Below, in pieces: positions 26,440 through 35,388 of a stretch of DNA of 64,000 bases. Under the pieces are notes generated by a model. It worked only from the letters and a program-made list of their open reading frames with translations. It did no database searches and was not told the DNA's origin. The stretch comes from PFJX01 sp964466195 (GTDB lineage: Bacteria > Pseudomonadota > Gammaproteobacteria > Burkholderiales > Thiobacillaceae). How positions within the stretch are numbered: the first letter of the stretch is position 1; each line of letters opens with the position of its first letter. Location: the NCBI GenBank assembly GCA_964466195.1, contig CAYXMQ010000007.1, positions 96,436 through 160,435 on the forward strand. The letters run 5' to 3'. The translations under genes and the position numbers were made by a program.

Positions 26440-26886
26440 TCAACGATAGACCAGCACGGGAATCCTGCAGTGCGTCAGCACCTTCTGCGTTTCCGAGCCC
26501 AGCAGCAGTGCGCCGATGCCGCGGCGGCCGTGCGAAGCCATGAAAATCAGGTCGCAGTTCTGGCTCTTGGCCGCGGCGATGATGCCCTCGTAAGGCGCGT
26601 TGCATTCGTCGCTCAGTTCGGTGTGCTCGACGCCGGCGGTTTCTGCAGCCTGCACGGCCAAGTGCAGGATTTCAGATGCCTGTTTTTCCATGGCCTGGAT
26701 GAAGTCGGCTTCCGTGCCGGCGATATCCACAATGAAGTCGCTGGCGAAATAGTTGGGCAAGTAGCCGGGCCGGGCGTAATAAAAAATCAGTCGGGCGTCG
26801 ATCGCTCGAGCGAATGCACAGGCCTGTCTGACGGCGGCATTCGACAAATCGCTGCCGTCGATGGGAAGCAGAATTCTGTTAAACAT
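26440..26886 (-). CDS. universal stress protein, UspA family
   Basis: Cytoplasmic stress protein of 148 aa with the Usp fold. It starts MFNRILLPIDGSDLSNAAVR and ends with the nucleotide-binding signature ASHGRRGIGALLLGSETQKV, the ATP-binding subtype pattern (G-x2-G-x9-G-S). The ATG at 26886 overlaps the end of the ATPase gene by 8 bp and is preceded by GGAGGG. In the mycobacterial dormancy regulon, Usp proteins accompany a P-type ATPase and Hsp20 just as here. Confidence 0.93.
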   Translation of the reverse strand: MFNRILLPIDGSDLSNAAVRQACAFARAIDARLIFYYARPGYLPNYFASDFIVDIAGTEADFIQAMEKQASEILHLAVQAAETAGVEHTELSDECNAPYEGIIAAAKSQNCDLIFMASHGRRGIGALLLGSETQKVLTHCRIPVLVYR

Positions 26887-29602
26887 ATAAGCCCTCCGTT
26901 TGTTGGGACGCCGCCATGCGTTCGCCGCGCCGTTGTAGCCATTTACGTCCCTCGTCCAGCGCCAGCATGGCGAGTACGAAGGGCAAGACAAACAGCCAGA
27001 CCTGCCAGCCGATCGGCGAGCAACCGAACAACTGATTTCCCCAGGGCGTGTAGGCGATGAACAAGATCAGCCCGAACTCCACTGCCAGTCCCCAATAGAT
27101 CAACGGATTGGCCGCCGCCCCTCTGGCCCAGGCTGAACGCACGGGATCGCGGCAAAGAAATACGTTGACGGCCTGCATGACGATGATCGCCGCCAAGGTG
27201 GCGGTCGTGGCTTGCAGATAGAGCGGCGCATCGGCCGCCAGTAGTTGGGCTTCAGGTTGGCCATAGCGCCAGCCGCCGCTGTGCAGTACGAAGAAAAACG
27301 CCGCCATCGCGGCCGCCGCCTCCAGTACGCCGAGAAACAGATAGGCGCGCACCAGCAAGCCGGGGGTAAGCAGTCGCTGGCCGCGCGGCCTCGGCGGCTC
27401 GCGCATCAGCCCGGGGCGCGGCGGATCCGCGCCCAGGGCCAGTGCGGGCAGCATGTCGGTGCCCAGGTCCACGGCCAGAATCTGAATGACCGTGAGCGGC
27501 AACGGAATGCGGAACAGCACGAAGGCCAGATACGGCACGATTTCGGGAATATTGGACGTGAGTATGTAGGTCAGGAACTTGCGGATGTTCTGGTACACCG
27601 CCCTGCCCTCTTCGATCGCGGCGACGATGGTGGCGAAGTTGTCGTCGAGCAGCACCAGATCGGCGGCTTCCCGCGCGACGTCGGTGCCGCTGCGGCCCAT
27701 CGCCACGCCGATATCCGCCGCGCGCAAGGCCGGCGCGTCGTTGACGCCGTCGCCGGTCACCGCGACGATGTGGCCCTTGGCCTGCAGGGCTTTGACCAGA
27801 ATCAGCTTCTGATCCGCCGAAAGCCGGGCGAACACCAGTTCCGGGCGATCCAGCGCCAGCTGCAACTGGGTGGGCGACAAGCGCCGCAGTTCCTCGCCGC
27901 TGATGACGCGCGGGGCCTGCTTCGCTAAGCCCTTGCTGCCAACCAGGCCGATCTCGCGCGCGACTGCCAACGCCGTGCGCGGATGATCGCCGGTGACCAT
28001 GATCACCCGGATGCCGGCGGCGTGGCATTGCCGTATCGCCTCCGGCACTTCCGGTCGCGGCGGATCGGCGAGTCCGATCAGGCCGATCAGAATCAGGTCG
28101 CGCTCCAGATTTTCGTGCACTTCATCCGGCTCGACCGAGCGCCAGGCCAGCGCCAGCACGCGCAAACCGCGCTCGGCCAGAGTCGCCTCCGCTGCCAGCG
28201 CGGCCGCACGCGCTGCATCATCCAGCGGTATCGGGTCGACGCCCCGCTGCAGCCGAGTGCACAGCGGCAATATTTTTTCCAGCGCGCCTTTGCAGTACAG
28301 CTGCCTGCCTTCCGCTGTGGCATGCAGCGTGGACATGCGCTTGCGTTCGGCATCGAACGGCAGTTCATCGAGCTGCGGCCAACGCGTTCGCGACGAGTCG
28401 AGTTCGACCAAGGCGATTTCCATCGGATCGCCGGCGTAGCGCCGCTCTGCCTGCAACCACGCCAGGTTATGGCAATGCACGGCGACATCCAGCGCCCTGC
28501 CGCCTTGCGGCGACTCCGCCAGGGTCGTCGCCAAGCGCTCCGGCCCGTGTTCCTCGCCGTCCAGCCACAGGCACTGCACCAGCATGCGGTTGAGGGTCAG
28601 CGTGCCGGTCTTGTCGGACAGAATCACGCTGGCGCCGCCCAGCGTTTCCACCGCCGGCAAATGGCGCACCAAGGCGCGCCGGCGGGCCATGCGGCGCGCC
28701 GCCATCGACAAGGACAGCGTCACGGTGGGCAGCAGACCTTCCGGCACATTGGCGACGATGATGCCGATGGCGAACACGAAACTGGCCCAGAACGGCTGGC
28801 CGATGGCGGCGCCGAGGAGGAAGAAAACCACGCCCAATGCGACCGCCAGCAGCACCACCAGTCGTGATAAGCGGTCAATCTCCCGATACAGCGGCGAAGC
28901 GCGCACCTCGGCATGCTGCGACAGGCGGGCGATCTTGCCGAATTCGCTATGCCGGCCGGTGGCGAAAACCACGGCGCGCGCCTCGCCGGCCAGGATGGCG
29001 CTGCCGGCCAGCAGGACGTTGCGCGCCTGCAGAATGTCTTCGTCCTGGCACGGCTCGGCCGTGCGGCCTTTGGGCAGCGATTCGCCGGTCACCGCCGCCA
29101 TGTTGACGCGCACGCCAAAGGCTTCGATTACACGGCAATCGGCCGGCACGTTGTCGCCCGCCTGCAGCAGCAGAATGTCGCCGGGCGCTAGCTTGGTCGC
29201 CGGCAAGCGCAGGCGCACGCCGGCGCGCAGCACCAGCACCTTCTGCGGCAACAGCGCTTCCAGCGAAGCCAGCACCTGCTCGGCGCGGTATTCCTGCCAG
29301 AACGAGAACAGGCCATTGATCAAAATCACGCCCAGAATCGCGAAACCCAAAGCCGCCATGCCCTGTCCAGGCTCGCGCCATTCGGAAATAAAGGCCAGTC
29401 CTGCCGCCAACCAGAGTATCAGTGCGAACAGGTGGGAAAACTCTTTCAGCAGGCGTTGCCACAATGGCGCCCGCGTCAGCCGTTCGATGCGGTTCTCGCC
29501 ATACTCCTGCAAGCGCCTGGCGGCTTCCGAGGCAGACAACCCGTCGCTTTCGCTGTGCAGACTGGTGAGGGCGTCTTCTAAGCTGAGCTGGTGGATTTTC
29601 AT
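26879..29602 (-). CDS. P-type cation ATPase resembling the P2C (Na,K-ATPase) group
   Basis: Plasma-membrane ion pump, 907 aa. The phosphorylation motif SDKTGTLTLNRM has Asp at residue 330, and the hinge motif is GDGVNDAPALRAADIGVAMG. The transport-site helices are strikingly Na,K-ATPase-like: VPEGLLPTVT in M4, LTSNIPEIVPYLAF in M5 and VDLGTDMLPALALG in M6. Both M6 aspartates and the M4 glutamate are retained. The N-terminal cation-ATPase domain starts at residue 1 (MKIHQLSLEDALTSLHSESD). There is no beta subunit. Na+, K+, H+ or Ca2+ are all possible cargoes. It is first gene of the unit with usp and hsp20. Confidence 0.93.
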   Translation of the reverse strand: MKIHQLSLEDALTSLHSESDGLSASEAARRLQEYGENRIERLTRAPLWQRLLKEFSHLFALILWLAAGLAFISEWREPGQGMAALGFAILGVILINGLFSFWQEYRAEQVLASLEALLPQKVLVLRAGVRLRLPATKLAPGDILLLQAGDNVPADCRVIEAFGVRVNMAAVTGESLPKGRTAEPCQDEDILQARNVLLAGSAILAGEARAVVFATGRHSEFGKIARLSQHAEVRASPLYREIDRLSRLVVLLAVALGVVFFLLGAAIGQPFWASFVFAIGIIVANVPEGLLPTVTLSLSMAARRMARRRALVRHLPAVETLGGASVILSDKTGTLTLNRMLVQCLWLDGEEHGPERLATTLAESPQGGRALDVAVHCHNLAWLQAERRYAGDPMEIALVELDSSRTRWPQLDELPFDAERKRMSTLHATAEGRQLYCKGALEKILPLCTRLQRGVDPIPLDDAARAAALAAEATLAERGLRVLALAWRSVEPDEVHENLERDLILIGLIGLADPPRPEVPEAIRQCHAAGIRVIMVTGDHPRTALAVAREIGLVGSKGLAKQAPRVISGEELRRLSPTQLQLALDRPELVFARLSADQKLILVKALQAKGHIVAVTGDGVNDAPALRAADIGVAMGRSGTDVAREAADLVLLDDNFATIVAAIEEGRAVYQNIRKFLTYILTSNIPEIVPYLAFVLFRIPLPLTVIQILAVDLGTDMLPALALGADPPRPGLMREPPRPRGQRLLTPGLLVRAYLFLGVLEAAAAMAAFFFVLHSGGWRYGQPEAQLLAADAPLYLQATTATLAAIIVMQAVNVFLCRDPVRSAWARGAAANPLIYWGLAVEFGLILFIAYTPWGNQLFGCSPIGWQVWLFVLPFVLAMLALDEGRKWLQRRGERMAASQQTEGLYV

Positions 29603-29698
29603 GCGGGTGCGCGCGTTGCCGGCGTCGATCGGGGCCGCTGGCGGCGGTCCAGCCGATAGGCAACAAAGTGCTGCCGGGCAGGCCGCGTTACTGGTTGC

Positions 29699-30841
29699 CT
29701 AGCTCGGCTGGACAGGAGCCAATGCAGGCTGATTGGCATGCAGGAAAGCCTTGTCGATGACCAGGCGCCGCACCAGTCCCGGCAGGCTGAACAGCGCGCG
29801 CGCGAAAACTTTCCGACCCCAGTCCGGCATGATCGCGGAGCCGGGCGTTTCATTGCCGAAGCGGCTTTGAATGCGTTCGAGATAGGGTTGCAAGTGCTGT
29901 CTGCCGTACTGGCCGCGCGCCTCGATGATGGTCTGCGCCGCGAGCAGGCCGGATTCCACCGCCGGACGGATGCCTTCGCCGCTTTGCGGGCTGGCCAGGC
30001 CGGCGGCATCGCCGATCAGCAGCGCGCCATCCGCCACGAGGTTGCGCTTGCCGCGGCCGTACTGCAGATAGGCATGGCCATGCAGATGCGCGGGCAGTTG
30101 CGGCACGCCCCGCCTGCGCTGCAGGAAGGCGATAAATTTCTCGACATGCTGCAGCAAGTTCCAGCGGCTTTCGCGCCCGAGGCCGATGTTCAGGTAGTCG
30201 CCCTTGCGCAAGCACCAGCCATAACCGGCCAGATCACGACAGAAATAGAGTTCCGGCCGCTCGCCATGCACCTGGCAGGCGGCGCGTGCGTTTTCCGGCA
30301 GCAGGAATTCGATTTCCTGGGCGACCAGCGCCGCTTCGCGGCCGGGTTGTGCACCCAGGGCGCGGGCTACCGGACAGGTATGGCCGCCCGCGCCGACCAG
30401 CATCGGCGCGCGGTACTGCGCGTTGACCAGCCAGTCTTTACCGCCGTGCAGCAGTGCATGCACCGGCTCGCCGGTGAACAGGCGCGCGCCCGAACGCCGC
30501 AACAGGTAGTCGTCGAACTCGCGGCGACGGATGCCGTAACTGACCGTTTCGGCATAACGGATGTTGACGGCATGACTGTTCACCACGGCGCCCACGAGTC
30601 CGCCCATCAGGCCGACGCGGAACGCCCGGATCGGCTGGATCACCCGCCCGCGGCCATAGTCCTCGGCGTCGATCTCCAGACTGTCCAGCACCGCCGGCGT
30701 AATCCAGCCGGCGCAGACCTTGTCGCGCGGAAACGGCGCCTGATCGAGTACGCCGACCTTCATGCCGGCCCGCCGCAAGGCCCAGGCACAGGATGCGCCG
30801 GCCGGGCCGCCGCCGACGATCAGAACGTCGAGGTCTGGCAT
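29699..30841 (-). CDS. FAD-dependent oxidoreductase, geranylgeranyl-reductase-like
   Basis: Flavoprotein of 380 aa. The dinucleotide fold LDVLIVGGGPAGASCAWALR begins at residue 4, with the GGR-family PFPRDKVCAGWITPAVLD segment and the second FAD motif LLIGDAAGLASPQSGEGIRP. Relatives reduce isoprenoid double bonds or hydroxylate/reduce lipid tails. The start overlaps the end of the cyclopropane synthase gene by 22 bp, so the pair is probably co-translated. A joint role in modifying unsaturated lipid chains is inferred. The substrate is unknown. Confidence 0.85.
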   Translation of the reverse strand: MPDLDVLIVGGGPAGASCAWALRRAGMKVGVLDQAPFPRDKVCAGWITPAVLDSLEIDAEDYGRGRVIQPIRAFRVGLMGGLVGAVVNSHAVNIRYAETVSYGIRRREFDDYLLRRSGARLFTGEPVHALLHGGKDWLVNAQYRAPMLVGAGGHTCPVARALGAQPGREAALVAQEIEFLLPENARAACQVHGERPELYFCRDLAGYGWCLRKGDYLNIGLGRESRWNLLQHVEKFIAFLQRRRGVPQLPAHLHGHAYLQYGRGKRNLVADGALLIGDAAGLASPQSGEGIRPAVESGLLAAQTIIEARGQYGRQHLQPYLERIQSRFGNETPGSAIMPDWGRKVFARALFSLPGLVRRLVIDKAFLHANQPALAPVQPS

Positions 30842-32136
30842 GCCTCGCCTCCATCTCGGTAAAGGTAGCCGCGGGTCCAGGGAATGGCGTTGTCGCCGTT
30901 GCGCTGGAACAGCACCTGGAACAATTGCAGTCTGCCGCTACGGAAGGCCGCCAGGGAACCCGCCAAATAGAGCCGCCAGGCGCGCGTGAAGACCGGCCCA
31001 TAGCTTGCTTCGACCCGCTCCGCCGCCGCTTCGTAGCGCCCCAGCCAGTGCTGCAGCGTCTTGGCGTAATGCAGGCGCAGGTTCTCCACGTCGAGCACCG
31101 ACAGCCCTGCCGGTTCCAGCAGCGCCATGATTTCGTGCAGCGTGGGCGGGTAGGCGCCGGGAAAGATGCGCTGTTCGATCCAGGGATTCAGCGGCCCGGA
31201 ATAATCCGCGCCGATGGAATGGATGAAACCGCGGCCATGCCTGCCAAGACAGCGGTCGATCACGCGGCCGAATTCCTGGTGGTGATTGCGCCCGACATGT
31301 TCCAGCATGCCGACCGACAGAAATACGTCGTACTCGCCTCGGATCGTCCGGTAATCGGCCTCGACGAACTCGACGCGCGCCTCCAGCCCCTCGGCGCGCG
31401 CCCGTTTCCGGGCATAGGCGATCTGTTCGCTGGAGAGGTTATAGGCCTGCACCGTCACGCCATAGTTGCGCGCCATGTGCAGCGCCAGCGCTCCCCAGCC
31501 GCAACCGGCTTCGACCACGCGTTCGCCGGGCTGCAAATGGAGTTTGCGGCAGATATGTTCCATTTTCGCCACCTGCGCCTGCTCCAGGTCCATCTCGGGG
31601 CTGGGAAAATAGGCGCAGGTGTAGATCATCTGCCGGTCCAGCCAGAGGCGGTAGAAATCATTGCCGAGGTCGTAATGGTGCAGGATGTTGCTGGCCGATT
31701 GTCCAGGCAGGTTGGAGCGCGGCGCATGCAGCTTGCTCAGAAGGCGGCTGCGCGGACCCTGTCGGATTCCCTGGGCGACAAAGATCGCTTCGATCAGCGC
31801 CGCCAGATCGCCTTCCACTTCGAGGCGGCCGCAACTGTACAACTCGCCGAACTGATACTCGGGATCCAGAGCCAGTCGGAACAGGGTGCCGGGATCGCGC
31901 AGATGCACACGAATGCGCGCTTCTTTGCCGTTCGCGCCGGTGACCGCCTCGCCCTGCCAGGGCACCATGGCCACCGGCGGATTGCCCAGCGCTCTGAGCA
32001 TCGCCTTGAGCAGGCCGCGTTCAAGCGCGGACGCCGGCCTGCCGATCTTTTCCTGCCCGGCGCAGAAAAAGTCATTCCGCGCTGAAATTCCCAACGGGTT
32101 GCAGGTTGCTTGTTTGATGGTGCTCATCTCGCGCAT
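30820..32136 (-). CDS. cfa: cyclopropane-fatty-acyl-phospholipid synthase family methyltransferase
   Basis: SAM-dependent enzyme methylenating cis double bonds of membrane phospholipids, 438 aa. It has the N-terminal lipid domain and the signature HYDLGNDFYRLWLDRQMIYT. The SAM site reads VVEAGCGWGALALHMARNYG and the active-site region contains VEADYRTIRGEYDVFLSVGM. Cyclopropanation is a classic stationary-phase and acid-stress membrane change. ATG 32136 is used; ATG 32127 is possible. Its leader carries the island's shared operator 147 bp before the start and a hairpin. Confidence 0.9.
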   Translation of the reverse strand: MREMSTIKQATCNPLGISARNDFFCAGQEKIGRPASALERGLLKAMLRALGNPPVAMVPWQGEAVTGANGKEARIRVHLRDPGTLFRLALDPEYQFGELYSCGRLEVEGDLAALIEAIFVAQGIRQGPRSRLLSKLHAPRSNLPGQSASNILHHYDLGNDFYRLWLDRQMIYTCAYFPSPEMDLEQAQVAKMEHICRKLHLQPGERVVEAGCGWGALALHMARNYGVTVQAYNLSSEQIAYARKRARAEGLEARVEFVEADYRTIRGEYDVFLSVGMLEHVGRNHHQEFGRVIDRCLGRHGRGFIHSIGADYSGPLNPWIEQRIFPGAYPPTLHEIMALLEPAGLSVLDVENLRLHYAKTLQHWLGRYEAAAERVEASYGPVFTRAWRLYLAGSLAAFRSGRLQLFQVLFQRNGDNAIPWTRGYLYRDGGEACQTSTF

Positions 32137-32198
32137 GTCCGCTGCTTTCCTGGTCAGAAATCAGGCCTTTACCGGTGTCCGTTGCCGTGGACCCGCCG

Positions 32199-32223
32199 CC
32201 TAGCCTCCCCTACTCAGGCTAGG
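32199..32223 (-). other. hairpin in the cfa leader
   Basis: CCTAGCCT and AGGCTAGG form an 8-bp perfect stem with a 9-base loop between the shared operator and the cfa start. It may be a 5'-UTR structure or the terminator of the upstream dnaJ-like gene. Confidence 0.4.
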
Positions 32224-32242
32224 TTCGAGCGGGTGAAGCGGG

Positions 32243-32283
32243 CAGTAGTCGAAACGTGTTTCTTGTGTCAAGAGTTCACTACA
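32243..32283 (-). promoter_or_regulatory. shared stress-island operator, copy in front of cfa
   Basis: On the minus strand, TGTAGTGAACTCTTGACA is followed after 4 bases by AAACACGTTTCGACTACTG. Both halves match the elements at 42363 and 51049, including the spacing. The second half read in reverse (GTAGTCGAAAC) resembles the first, so the unit looks like two inverted binding sites. The element begins 147 bp upstream of the cfa start. The local NarL/FixJ regulator is the obvious candidate binder, by inference. Confidence 0.6.
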
Positions 32284-32290
32284 CCGGTGC

Positions 32291-33415
32291 TTAGTGCCCC
32301 TTGCCGCCGAGTTCGCGCAAGCGCTCGTACAACGCGCGTTCGTCTTGCGTCAGTCGTTCCGGTATGTGCACGCCGATGCGCAGGTACAGATCGCCATGCG
32401 GCCCGCCGCCGAAGGCGGGCAGGCCTTTCCCTTTCAGGCGCAACATTGCGTCGGGCTGGGTGCCGGCCGGCACGGTGACGTTGGCGGACCCCTCCAGCGT
32501 TGGCACCACCAGTTGTGCGCCCAGCACGGCATCGGGGATGGAGAGGCTTTCCCGGCGCAACAGGTCGGCTCCCGCCCGCTCAAAACGCGGGTCGCGCCGG
32601 GTGTACACCAGCACGAACAAGTCTCCGGCCGCTCCGCCCGGGTCCGGGCTCGGCCTGCCCTTGCCGGGTATGCGCAAAGCCATGCCTTCCTCGATGCCTA
32701 CAGGGATGCTTACCGTCAGCGATTCCTCGCGTTCTATTTGACCGCCGCCCTGACATTCCGGGCAGGGTTGCTCGATGATGCTGCCGCGCCCATGGCAGGC
32801 TGGACAGGGGCTGATCTTCTGGATCAGCAGATGTTTCTTTTCCTGGCGGCTGCTGCGGGTAATGCGCCCGGTGCCGTCGCAGGCCTGGCATTTGCACGCG
32901 GCGGCGCCGTCTTTGCCGCCGCTGCCGCGGCAGGCCGGACAGGTGGTCGGGCGCGTCAGTCGCAGCGGCTCCTCGCCTCCGCCGGCGACCCGCTCCAGGG
33001 ATACGGCCAATTCGACTTCGATATTGGAGCCGCGTCTCGGTCCGCCGTTCCGGCCGGCCGAGCGGCGGCGGAAAAATGGGTCGAACAGGCCGCCGCCGGC
33101 GCCGAAATCGAAATTGAGGCCGCCGAAGATATCTTCGAAATCGATGCCGCCGAACAGATCCTGCTGGCTGAACCCCGCGACGCCTGCAAAGCCGCGAGCG
33201 TCGTATTCGGCGCGCTTGTTTGCATCGGACAGGACCGCATAGGCCTCGGCGATCTCCTTGAAACGCTCCTCGGCCCCCGCCTCCTTGTTGCGATCGGGAT
33301 GGTATTTAAGGGCGAGTTCGCGAAAGGCGTTCTTGATCGCCTTCGGGTCGGCATCCTTGTCGACGCCGAGCACCTCGTAATAGTCGCGTTGGGTGGTTTG
33401 GGAAATGCTGGCCAC
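32291..33415 (-). CDS. DnaJ-type co-chaperone, second (stress-island) copy
   Basis: Type I J-protein, 374 aa. The J domain at residues 9-75 has the HPD motif (KYHPDRN). A G/F-rich linker is followed by four zinc-binding CxxCxGxG repeats (CPACRGSG, CQACDGTG, CPACHGRG, CPECQGGG) and a C-terminal substrate domain. The start is GTG 33415, directly abutting the TAG stop of the dnaK paralogue, so the pair is co-translated. It differs clearly from the main DnaJ at 61.2 kb in linker and C-terminus, implying a dedicated partner for the adjacent Hsp70. Confidence 0.92.
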   Translation of the reverse strand: MASISQTTQRDYYEVLGVDKDADPKAIKNAFRELALKYHPDRNKEAGAEERFKEIAEAYAVLSDANKRAEYDARGFAGVAGFSQQDLFGGIDFEDIFGGLNFDFGAGGGLFDPFFRRRSAGRNGGPRRGSNIEVELAVSLERVAGGGEEPLRLTRPTTCPACRGSGGKDGAAACKCQACDGTGRITRSSRQEKKHLLIQKISPCPACHGRGSIIEQPCPECQGGGQIEREESLTVSIPVGIEEGMALRIPGKGRPSPDPGGAAGDLFVLVYTRRDPRFERAGADLLRRESLSIPDAVLGAQLVVPTLEGSANVTVPAGTQPDAMLRLKGKGLPAFGGGPHGDLYLRIGVHIPERLTQDERALYERLRELGGKGH

Positions 33416-35332
33416 CTATCGGTTTTCTTTATATTCGGCATCCACGACCCTGCCGCGCGGTCCCGGGCCGCTCGGGCGCGCCTCGCCGTTCGGGGGGGCT
33501 ACGTTGGGCGGCGGTTCCGGGCTTTCCCAGCGGGTTTCCGCATAGGGTCCGTTCTTGCCGGCCTGGCCCGATTGCGAATAGAGCACGACGCCGGCCTCCT
33601 TCAGCACTTTGCGCAAGGCCTCGGCCCGTTCGGTGGCGAGCGCGACATCCTTTCTGGTCAGCGCTTCCTTGGTCTCGCGCAGGCCGGTTTCGATACGTTT
33701 CTTCAGATCGTCGGTGAGCTTGTCGGCGAAATTGGCGAGCAGCTTTTCGGCCTCGTAGCAGCCGGCATCGGCGGCGTTGAGTTTTTCGGCGTCCTCGCGG
33801 CGCTTCTTGTCGGCATCGGCATATTTCGCGGCGTCCTCGACCATGCGCGTCTTCTGCTCCTCTGACAGGCGGGTGGAGCCGGAAATGTTGATCGACTGCG
33901 ACTTGCCGCTGGCGGTGTCCCTGGCCGAGACGCTGAGGATGCCGTTGGAGTCGATATCGAAGGTGACCTCGATCTTGGGAATGCCGCGCGGCGCCGGCGG
34001 CAGGCCGTCGAGGTTGAATTCGCCCAGGCTGGTGTTGTCCGAGGCCATCGGCCGTTCGCCCTGGAAGACATGGATGGTCACGCTGCTTTGCATGTCGGCG
34101 GCGGTGGTGAAGGTCTCCGTGCGTTTGACCGGTATCGGCGTATTGCGGGCGATCAACGCAGTGGCGATGCCGCCCAGGGTTTCCACGCCCAGGGTCAGCG
34201 GCGTCACATCGACCAGCACGATGTCGCCCAGGCCCGCTTCGCCGGCCAGCACGCCGGCCTGGATCGCCGCGCCGGCGGCGACGCATTCCATCGGGTCGAC
34301 GCCCACTGATTTTGCGTCCGCCTCGGCCTTGCGCCCGAACAGCTCTTCGAAGAAGGCGCGCACTACCGGCATGCGGGTGGGGCCGCCGACGAACACGACG
34401 CGATCGATGTCCTCGGGGGTGATGCCGGCATCGTGCAGGGCTTGCTCCACCGGACCGCGGCAACGCTCGATCACCGGCCGCACCAGGCGTTCCAGTTCGG
34501 TGCGATTGATATCCAACTCGAGGTGGCGCGGCTCGCCGTCCACCGCCGCCAGGTAGGGCAGGCTGACATGGGTGCTGACACTCGAGGTCAGTTCAATCTT
34601 GGCCGCCTCGGCGGCCTCGATCAGGCGCGCCGTGGCCTTGGGGTCCTTGCGCACGTCGACGCCGGTGGCCATCTGGAAACGCTCCGCCAGATGTTGGTAG
34701 AGACGCTGATTCATGTCGGTGCCGCCGAGTTGGGTGTCGCCGCTGGTGGCCTTGACCTCGAACACGCCCTTGCCGAATTCCATGATGGTGACGTCGAGCG
34801 TGCCGCCGCCCAGGTCGATGACCACGATGCGCAGTTCCTGCCCCAGCCGGTCCAGGCCATAGGCCAGCGAGGCGGCGGTGGGTTCGTTGACCAGGCGCAC
34901 CACTTCCAGCCCGGCGATGCGGCAGGCATCCTTGGTGGCGGCGCGCTGGTTGTCGTCGAAATAGGCCGGCACGGTCACCACCGCCTTTTCCACCGGCTCG
35001 CCCAGGAAAGCCTCGGCGTCGCGCTTGATCTTCTGCAGCAGGAAGGCGGACAGTTGTTCCGGCGAATAGTCCCGGTCCCGGAGAGGGATGGTCTCGCGCT
35101 TGCCCATGCGCCGCTTGAAGGCGCTGGCGGTGCCTTCCGGGTTGGCCGCCGCCTGGCGCCGGGCCGGCTCGCCCACCAGCACCTGGCCGTCGGCGGTGAC
35201 GGCGACATAGCTGGGGAAGGCCTTGCCGCCGATGCTGATGCCCTCCGCGCTGGGGATGATGACCGGACGTCCACCGCGAAGTACCGCGGCGGCCGAATTC
35301 GATGTGCCGAGATCGATGCCGATGATGGCCAT
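33416..35332 (-). CDS. DnaK-type Hsp70 chaperone, second (stress-island) copy
   Basis: ATP-dependent Hsp70 chaperone, 638 aa, full length. The N-terminal MAIIGIDLGTSNSAAAVLRG, phosphate-2 loop VIDLGGGTLDVTIMEFG and adenosine motif VVFVGGPTRMPVV are present, followed by the linker and substrate-binding domain (GILSVSARDTASGKSQSINI) and helical lid. The tail ends RGRVVDAEYKENR. It sits between hsp20 (upstream) and dnaJ (downstream), making a compact Hsp20-Hsp70-Hsp40 holdase/refolding module separate from the housekeeping dnaK at the right edge. No grpE is nearby. Confidence 0.94.
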   Translation of the reverse strand: MAIIGIDLGTSNSAAAVLRGGRPVIIPSAEGISIGGKAFPSYVAVTADGQVLVGEPARRQAAANPEGTASAFKRRMGKRETIPLRDRDYSPEQLSAFLLQKIKRDAEAFLGEPVEKAVVTVPAYFDDNQRAATKDACRIAGLEVVRLVNEPTAASLAYGLDRLGQELRIVVIDLGGGTLDVTIMEFGKGVFEVKATSGDTQLGGTDMNQRLYQHLAERFQMATGVDVRKDPKATARLIEAAEAAKIELTSSVSTHVSLPYLAAVDGEPRHLELDINRTELERLVRPVIERCRGPVEQALHDAGITPEDIDRVVFVGGPTRMPVVRAFFEELFGRKAEADAKSVGVDPMECVAAGAAIQAGVLAGEAGLGDIVLVDVTPLTLGVETLGGIATALIARNTPIPVKRTETFTTAADMQSSVTIHVFQGERPMASDNTSLGEFNLDGLPPAPRGIPKIEVTFDIDSNGILSVSARDTASGKSQSINISGSTRLSEEQKTRMVEDAAKYADADKKRREDAEKLNAADAGCYEAEKLLANFADKLTDDLKKRIETGLRETKEALTRKDVALATERAEALRKVLKEAGVVLYSQSGQAGKNGPYAETRWESPEPPPNVAPPNGEARPSGPGPRGRVVDAEYKENR

Positions 35333-35388
35333 GCTGCGCTCCTGCTTAATTTGTTATTGGAAGGCGTGACTGCCCATGCCGGCCGGCC

